DNA of 64,000 nucleotides from Achromobacter sp. Bel. Its GTDB lineage: Bacteria > Pseudomonadota > Gammaproteobacteria > Burkholderiales > Burkholderiaceae_B. The translations under genes were made by a program, and so were the position numbers. The notes below the pieces were generated by a model. That model had not been told where the DNA came from. It ran no database searches and saw only the letters and a program-made list of their open reading frames with translations. This document shows positions 58,770 to 64,000 of this stretch, piece by piece. Each line of letters starts with the position of its first letter. Position 1 is the stretch's first letter. The stretch spans positions 145,583 through 209,582 of the forward strand of contig NZ_JABBJN010000005.1 of NCBI RefSeq assembly GCF_012928505.1, given 5' to 3'.

Positions 58770-60593
58770 TTAGACGGCGGCGTCGCGCGCAGCGCGCTTG
58801 CGTTCGTTTTCCAGCAGGTAGCGCTTGCGCAGACGGATCGACTTCGGGGTGATTTCCACGAGTTCGTCGTCGTCGATGAATTCCACGGCGTATTCCAGCG
58901 ACATCTGGATCGGCGGAACCAGGCGCACGGCTTCGTCGGTGCCCGAGGCGCGCACGTTGGTCAGCTGCTTGCCCTTGATCGGGTTCACGACCAAGTCGTT
59001 GTCGCGGCTGTGGATACCGATGATCATGCCTTCGTACAGCGCATCGCCCGGGCTCACGAACATGCGGCCGCGGTCCTGCAGCTTCCACAGAGCGTAGGCC
59101 ACGGCGTCGCCATGGTCCTGGCTGATCAGCACGCCGTTGCGGCGCTCGCCGATCGAACCTTCCTTGACCGGGGCGTACTCATGGAAAATGTGGCTCATCA
59201 AGCCCGTGCCGCGCGTCAGCGTCAGGAACTCGTTCTGGAAGCCGATCAGGCCACGGGCCGGAATCAGGTATTCCAGGCGGGTGCGGCCACGGCCGTCCGG
59301 CTGCATGTCCTGCAGGTCGCCCTTGCGGCGGCCCAGTTCTTCCATCACGCCGCCCTGGTGGGCGTCTTCGACGTCGACCGTCAGCGATTCAAACGGCTCG
59401 CACTTCACGCCGTCGATGTCCTTGAACACCACGCGCGGACGCGACACCGCCAGCTCGTAACCTTCGCGGCGCATCGTTTCCAGCAGAATCGTCAGGTGCA
59501 GTTCGCCACGGCCCGACACTTCGAACACCGTGTCGTCGCCGGTGTCGCGCACACGCAGCGCCACGTTGGACTTCAGTTCGCGGTCCAGGCGGTCGCGCAC
59601 TTGGCGGCTCGTCACGAACTTGCCTTCGCGGCCGGCCAGCGGCGACGTGTTCACCATGAAGTTCATGGTCAGCGTCGGCTCGTCGATGCGCAGCATCGGC
59701 AGGGCTTCCTGCGTCGTCACGTCGGTGACGGTGCAGCCGATGCCCAATTCTTCAATGCCGTTGATCAGCACGATGTCGCCGGCTTCAGCTTCATCCACCA
59801 CGATGCGTTCCAGGCCATGGAACTTCAGCACCTGGTTGATGCGGCCGCGGCCGCCCTGGCCTTCAGGACCGAACTTGTAAGCCACTTCCATGCCGGGGCG
59901 CATACGGCCACGGTTGATGCGGCCCACGCCGATCTTGCCGACGTAGCTGTTGTAGTCCAGCGAGATGATCTGCATCTGCAACGGACCGTTGGGGTCGTCG
60001 TCGCGCTGCGGCACGTGCTGCAGGATGGCTTCGAACAGAGGACGCATGTTGCCTTCGCGCACGTCCGGCGTCAGGCCGGCGTAGCCCGACAGGCCCGAGG
60101 CGTACACCACCGGGAAGTCCAGCTGCTCTTCGGTGGCGCCCAGCTTGTCGAACAGGTCGAACGTGGCGTTGATGACGAAGTCGGTGCGGGCGCCCGGGCG
60201 GTCGACCTTGTTGACCACGACGATCGGCTTCAGGCCCAGGGCCAACGCCTTGCGGGTCACGAAAATGGTCTGCGGCATCGGGCCTTCAACGGCGTCCACC
60301 AGCAGCAGCACGCCGTCGACCATGGACAGCACGCGTTCGACTTCGCCGCCGAAGTCCGCGTGTCCCGGGGTGTCGACGATGTTGATGTGCGTGCCTTCGT
60401 ATTCAACGGCACAGTTCTTGGCCAGAATCGTGATGCCGCGTTCTTTTTCCAGATCGTTCGAGTCCATGACCCGTTCGGTCAGCGCCTGGTTTTCGCGGAA
60501 GGTGCCGGATTGGCGCAGCAGCTGGTCGACCAGGGTTGTTTTACCGTGGTCCACGTGGGCGATGATGGCGACGTTGCGCAAGGCGCGAGTCAT
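58770..60593 (-). CDS. typA: GTPase TypA/BipA
   Basis: 607 residues. G-domain motifs [28 protein letters not shown] and [11 protein letters not shown] are followed by EF-G-like domains and the BipA-specific C-terminal domain, ending [19 protein letters not shown]. It binds the 70S ribosome and helps 50S assembly and growth at low temperature. Its start codon overlaps the truB stop (ATGA), coupling the two genes. Confidence 0.96.
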   Translation of the reverse strand: MTRALRNVAIIAHVDHGKTTLVDQLLRQSGTFRENQALTERVMDSNDLEKERGITILAKNCAVEYEGTHINIVDTPGHADFGGEVERVLSMVDGVLLLVDAVEGPMPQTIFVTRKALALGLKPIVVVNKVDRPGARTDFVINATFDLFDKLGATEEQLDFPVVYASGLSGYAGLTPDVREGNMRPLFEAILQHVPQRDDDPNGPLQMQIISLDYNSYVGKIGVGRINRGRMRPGMEVAYKFGPEGQGGRGRINQVLKFHGLERIVVDEAEAGDIVLINGIEELGIGCTVTDVTTQEALPMLRIDEPTLTMNFMVNTSPLAGREGKFVTSRQVRDRLDRELKSNVALRVRDTGDDTVFEVSGRGELHLTILLETMRREGYELAVSRPRVVFKDIDGVKCEPFESLTVDVEDAHQGGVMEELGRRKGDLQDMQPDGRGRTRLEYLIPARGLIGFQNEFLTLTRGTGLMSHIFHEYAPVKEGSIGERRNGVLISQDHGDAVAYALWKLQDRGRMFVSPGDALYEGMIIGIHSRDNDLVVNPIKGKQLTNVRASGTDEAVRLVPPIQMSLEYAVEFIDDDELVEITPKSIRLRKRYLLENERKRAARDAAV

Positions 60594-61342
60594 AGCGAGT
60601 CCTTTAAGGTCAGGGTGGAGGGCAGCAAGCCCTCCGGCAATTCGTTCAGTGCAAGCAATGCCTGCTTGGGGTCTGGCATGGCCTGCAAGGCTTCCAGCTC
60701 AACGGCGCGTTCCAGAGAAAATGGCCCGACATGCGTGCGCCGCAGCGCCGTCAGGTGGGCGTAACAGCCCAGCACGCGCCCGATGTCCTGGGCCAGTGTC
60801 CGGATGTATGTGCCTTTACTGCAAGCCACATCGATCTCTGCCTGCGTCCCCGACAGGGACAGCAGCTCAATGCGGTGAATCGTGATCTGGCGCGGTGCGC
60901 GCTCCAGCTCGATGCCGGCGCGCGCGTACTCGTACAGCGGCTTGCCGTCGCGCTTGAGCGCGGAATACATCGGCGGAATCTGCTCGATCGTGCCCGAGAA
61001 ACGTGACAGCGCGTCGCGCAGTGCCTGTTCCTCTACGGCAAAGCCCGGTTCGGCGGTCGACACGACATTGCCGGTCAAATCGCCAGAATCGGTTTCACTG
61101 CCAAATTGCAGCGTAGCGCGATATGCCTTGTCGGCGTTAAGCATCGCGCCGGAAATCTTGGTCGCGCGTCCCATGCAGCACACCAGCAAGCCGGTGGCGA
61201 AGGGGTCCAGCGTGCCCGTGTGGCCGGCTTTCGCCGCATCCATGGCACGCTTGGCGCGTTGTAAGGCGTGGTTGCTCGACAAACCTACGGGTTTGTCGAG
61301 CAACAGCACACCGTCGAGCGCAAGCCCGCGTCGTTTAGCCAT
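60590..61342 (-). CDS. truB: tRNA pseudouridine(55) synthase
   Basis: 250 residues, slightly short of E. coli (314) because the C-terminal extension is small. The catalytic motif [19 protein letters not shown] contains the nucleophilic Asp, and [16 protein letters not shown] precedes it. It modifies U55 in the T-loop of tRNAs, including the initiator tRNA encoded in this window. Gene order rbfA-truB-typA, 38 bases after rbfA. Confidence 0.96.
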   Translation of the reverse strand: MAKRRGLALDGVLLLDKPVGLSSNHALQRAKRAMDAAKAGHTGTLDPFATGLLVCCMGRATKISGAMLNADKAYRATLQFGSETDSGDLTGNVVSTAEPGFAVEEQALRDALSRFSGTIEQIPPMYSALKRDGKPLYEYARAGIELERAPRQITIHRIELLSLSGTQAEIDVACSKGTYIRTLAQDIGRVLGCYAHLTALRRTHVGPFSLERAVELEALQAMPDPKQALLALNELPEGLLPSTLTLKDSL

Positions 61343-61380
61343 CGTCGGAATCCGTGTTTAGAGCAGTGACGACAGCCCGA

Positions 61381-61782
61381 TCAGGACTGGTCTTCAGGTT
61401 CGTCGGGCACGCCCGAGTGGGGGCCGGGCCGGTTTGCGCGGTCGATCAAGATCGACATTTCGATACCACGGGCAATCTGCTCGTCGTGGAAGAAACGCAA
61501 AGTGGGGACAGTGTGAATGTGCAGCAGCTTGTACAGCTGCGAGTGCAGCCAACCGGCTTTCTCGTTCAGCAAGGCGGTCGCGGCTTCGGGCTCGGCGCCC
61601 AAAACCGTGAACCACACCTTGGCATGCGCGTAGTCGGTCGACAGTTCCACACCAGAGAGCGTGATCAGTCCCGCGCGAGTCATGTCGATCTCGCGCTGGA
61701 TGATCCCGGCCAGATCCTTCTGGATCTGGTCGGCCAACCGCAAATTGCGGCCAGGGATAGCTTTGGACTTGTGACGGCTCAT
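61381..61782 (-). CDS. rbfA: Ribosome-binding factor A
   Basis: 133 residues of the RbfA KH-like fold: [43 protein letters not shown]...[38 protein letters not shown]. The C-terminal tail is acidic. It matures the 5' end of 16S rRNA in 30S assembly. It lies 24 bases after infB, in the conserved nusA-infB-rbfA-truB order. Confidence 0.96.
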   Translation of the reverse strand: MSRHKSKAIPGRNLRLADQIQKDLAGIIQREIDMTRAGLITLSGVELSTDYAHAKVWFTVLGAEPEAATALLNEKAGWLHSQLYKLLHIHTVPTLRFFHDEQIARGIEMSILIDRANRPGPHSGVPDEPEDQS

Positions 61783-61806
61783 TAGCAGTAATGCCTCGCG
61801 GACGCT

Positions 61807-64000
61807 TTACAGCGTACGCGCGATTTCCTTGATTTCAAAGACTTCCAGCTGGTCGCCCACCTGGATGTCGTTGTTGCCGCGCAGCGTAAGACCGCAATCG
61901 AAGCCCGACTTGACTTCCTTGACGTCGTCCTTGAAGCGGCGCAGCGATTCCAGATGCCCCGTCCAGTGGACCACGTTGTTGCGCAGCAGGCGCACCTGGG
62001 AATCGCGACGCACGATGCCGTCAAGCACCATACAACCCGCGATGTTACCGAGGCGCGAGATGCTGTAGACCTCGCGGATCTCGACCAGGCCGATGATTTC
62101 TTCTTTCTTCTCGGGCGCCAGCATGCCCGACATGGCTGCCTTCACTTCATCCACGGCGTCATAGATGATGTTGTAGTAGCGCACGTCGATGCCGTTGTTC
62201 TCGGCCAGCTTCTTCGCGCTTGCTTCCGCACGCACGTTAAAGCCGATCACGACAGCGTTCGAGGCAATGGCCAGGTTGATGTCGGTTTCCGAGATGCCGC
62301 CCACGGCCGCGTGCACCACTTGCACACGGACTTCGTCGGTCGACAGCTTGACCAGCGACTGGACCAGCGCTTCCTGCGAACCCTGCACGTCGGTCTTGAC
62401 GATAAGCGTGAGCGTCTGCGTGCCCTCGCCCAGGTTGTCGAACATCGATTCCAGCTTGGCGGCCTGTTGGCGTGCCAGTTTGACGTCGCGGAACTTGCCT
62501 TGGCGGAACAGCGCGATTTCGCGCGCCTTGCGCTCGTCGGTCAGCGCCATCAGCTCGTCGCCGGCGGCGGGCACTTCGGTCAGGCCCTGGATTTCCACCG
62601 GGATCGACGGGCCGGCCGACTGGATCGGCTTGCCGTTCTCGTCCAGCATGGCGCGGACGCGGCCGAAGCTTGCGCCGGCCAGCACCACGTCGCCGCGCTT
62701 GAGCGTGCCGCTCTGCACCAGGATCGTCGCGACCGGGCCGCGGCCCTTGTCCAGACGGGCTTCGATGACCAGGCCCTTGGCGGGCGCTTCGACCGGTGCC
62801 TTCAATTCCAGCACTTCGGCTTGCAGCAGCACGTTTTCGAGGAGGGCGTCGATGCCTTCGCCGGTCTTGGCGGACACACCCACGAAGGGCACGTCGCCGC
62901 CGTATTCTTCCGGCACGACCTGTTCAGCAACCAGTTCCTGCTTGACGCGTTCCGGGTTGGCCGACGGCTTGTCGATCTTGGTCACGGCCACGACCATGGG
63001 CACGCCCGCAGCCTTGGCATGGTGGATGGCTTCACGCGTTTGCGGCATCACGCCGTCGTCGGAAGCCACCACCAGGATGACGATGTCGGTCGCCTTGGCG
63101 CCGCGAGCACGCATGGCGGTGAACGCCTCGTGACCCGGGGTGTCAAGGAAGGTCACCATGCCGCGCTCGGTTTGAACGTGGTAGGCGCCGATGTGCTGCG
63201 TAATGCCGCCGGCTTCGCCCGCGGCGACCTTGGCGCGGCGGATGTAGTCCAGCAGCGAGGTCTTGCCGTGGTCGACGTGGCCCATGACGGTCACGACCGG
63301 GGCGCGCGACAGTTGCTCGGCTTCGGAAACCGTCGCGGTTTCGTCCAGGAAGGCTTCCGGATCATCCAGCTTGGCGGCGATCGCCACGTGGCCCAGTTCC
63401 TCGACCACGATCATGGCCGTTTCCTGGTCCAGCACCTGGTTGATGGTGACCATCTGGCCCAGTTTCATCAACTGCTTGATGACTTCGGCGGCCTTGACGG
63501 ACATCTTGTGGGCCAGGTCGGCCACGCTGATGGTTTCCGGCACGTGGACTTCACGTGCGATGAATTCTTGCGGCGCCGGCTCGTTGCGGCGGTCGTTCTG
63601 CTGGTTGCGGCCACCACGGCCGCCGCCCTTGCCACCACCCTTGCCGCCTGCGCGCCAGCCATCACGGCTGGCCGGGGCTGCCGGCTTGTCAGCGGGCTTC
63701 TTGCGCGAGGCGTCGTCAGACCAGGTCGACGCGACTTCAGCGGTCTTGATGGTCTTCTTCGCGCCCGGTGCGGCGGGCTTGGCGTCCTTCTTGGCGCCAG
63801 GCGTGGCGCCCGGTTTGCCGGCCGGCTTGTGCAGCGTGCCCGAAATGGGCGCAGCGGCGGGGGCGGCAGGTGCCTCCGGCTCAGGCGCGCGCAGCACCTT
63901 GCGGGGACGGTTCAGCATCTCGCGCAGCGCAGCGGCTTCGGCCTCGGCGGCACGGCGGGCCTCATCGCGGCCAGCCGACGTGGCGGAGGCGGCGAGCGGC
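61807..64000 (-). CDS. infB: Translation initiation factor IF-2 (partial, 5' end outside the window)
   Basis: About 731 residues are visible; the open frame runs past the window edge, since the Ala/Pro/Arg-rich N-terminal region before [10 protein letters not shown] continues. The G domain carries [38 protein letters not shown] and VTKIDKP, and the C-terminal domain binds fMet-tRNA. IF-2 brings initiator tRNA to the 30S. The Lys/Ala/Pro-rich linker (about 20-110 visible) is low complexity, as usual. First visible gene of the infB-rbfA-truB-typA set. Confidence 0.97.
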   Translation of the reverse strand, partial: PLAASATSAGRDEARRAAEAEAAALREMLNRPRKVLRAPEPEAPAAPAAAPISGTLHKPAGKPGATPGAKKDAKPAAPGAKKTIKTAEVASTWSDDASRKKPADKPAAPASRDGWRAGGKGGGKGGGRGGRNQQNDRRNEPAPQEFIAREVHVPETISVADLAHKMSVKAAEVIKQLMKLGQMVTINQVLDQETAMIVVEELGHVAIAAKLDDPEAFLDETATVSEAEQLSRAPVVTVMGHVDHGKTSLLDYIRRAKVAAGEAGGITQHIGAYHVQTERGMVTFLDTPGHEAFTAMRARGAKATDIVILVVASDDGVMPQTREAIHHAKAAGVPMVVAVTKIDKPSANPERVKQELVAEQVVPEEYGGDVPFVGVSAKTGEGIDALLENVLLQAEVLELKAPVEAPAKGLVIEARLDKGRGPVATILVQSGTLKRGDVVLAGASFGRVRAMLDENGKPIQSAGPSIPVEIQGLTEVPAAGDELMALTDERKAREIALFRQGKFRDVKLARQQAAKLESMFDNLGEGTQTLTLIVKTDVQGSQEALVQSLVKLSTDEVRVQVVHAAVGGISETDINLAIASNAVVIGFNVRAEASAKKLAENNGIDVRYYNIIYDAVDEVKAAMSGMLAPEKKEEIIGLVEIREVYSISRLGNIAGCMVLDGIVRRDSQVRLLRNNVVHWTGHLESLRRFKDDVKEVKSGFDCGLTLRGNNDIQVGDQLEVFEIKEIARTL

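Noticed and set aside
59010..60764. Long + strand frame opposite typA and truB
   Set aside because: Antisense shadow of two conserved translation genes; no domain and a composition typical of shadow frames.

Overview
The window is ordinary chromosomal DNA from a high-GC betaproteobacterium, most likely Achromobacter or a close Bordetella relative (Alcaligenaceae, Burkholderiales). The inference rests on gene content: a globin-coupled diguanylate cyclase like Bordetella BpeGReg, an aspartate carbamoyltransferase with an extra N-terminal helix-turn-helix, two Bug-type binding proteins, a DUF2917 protein and a characteristic 77-83 bp hairpin repeat. I see no phage, insertion sequence, integrase, rRNA operon or CRISPR. 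There is one tRNA gene, initiator tRNA-fMet.

Layout. 0-8 kb: MHS-type transporter, a two-copy repeat, DUF3185 protein, rdgC, heme-sensing diguanylate cyclase, pyrB, two envelope proteins and a 43-residue entericidin. 8-18 kb: glutathione transferase, luciferase-like oxidoreductase, flavoprotein, tRNA-fMet, DUF2917 protein divergent from a MocR regulator coupled to a DedA protein, small unknowns, an Lrp regulator and a lipoprotein. 18-30 kb: pdxA, a bile-acid-symporter-like protein, dnaB and a kinase-like protein, the rpsF-priB-rpsR-rplI operon, a DUF817 protein with folE2, and the xseB-ispA-dxs isoprenoid genes behind an IclR regulator.

30-42 kb is the accessory part. It holds a Bug binding protein divergent from the IclR gene, an acyltransferase, a Rieske oxygenase with an enlarged cluster domain, and a 2-aminoethylphosphonate (AEP) locus. 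The minus-strand AEP genes are an ABC importer (ATPase, fused permease, binding protein), phosphonoacetaldehyde hydrolase PhnX and an FAD amine oxidoreductase. The divergent plus-strand genes are a LysR regulator and a PhnZ-like HD-domain diiron oxygenase. No PhnW transaminase and no PhnY hydroxylase lie in the window. The simplest reading is AEP or N-methyl-AEP import, FAD-dependent oxidation to phosphonoacetaldehyde and PhnX hydrolysis, with the HD oxygenase as a second route for hydroxylated substrate.

42-64 kb: sulfurtransferase, EamA exporter, htpX, sdaA, an Na/Pi cotransporter-like protein, a six-copy array of the hairpin repeat, a dienelactone hydrolase, a ZIP metal transporter with an operator-like palindrome on its -10, polA and a LOG protein with nearly abutting divergent starts, an AbgB-like amidohydrolase with a Bug protein under a LysR regulator, a second LysR regulator facing a tautomerase, and the infB(partial)-rbfA-truB-typA translation cluster, cut by the window edge.

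The points most worth following are the AEP locus, the DNA-binding-domain ATCase with a dyad inside its own promoter, the dispersed inverted DnaA-box-like repeat, and the hairpin repeat whose variable stem differs between the two arrays while its pairing is kept.
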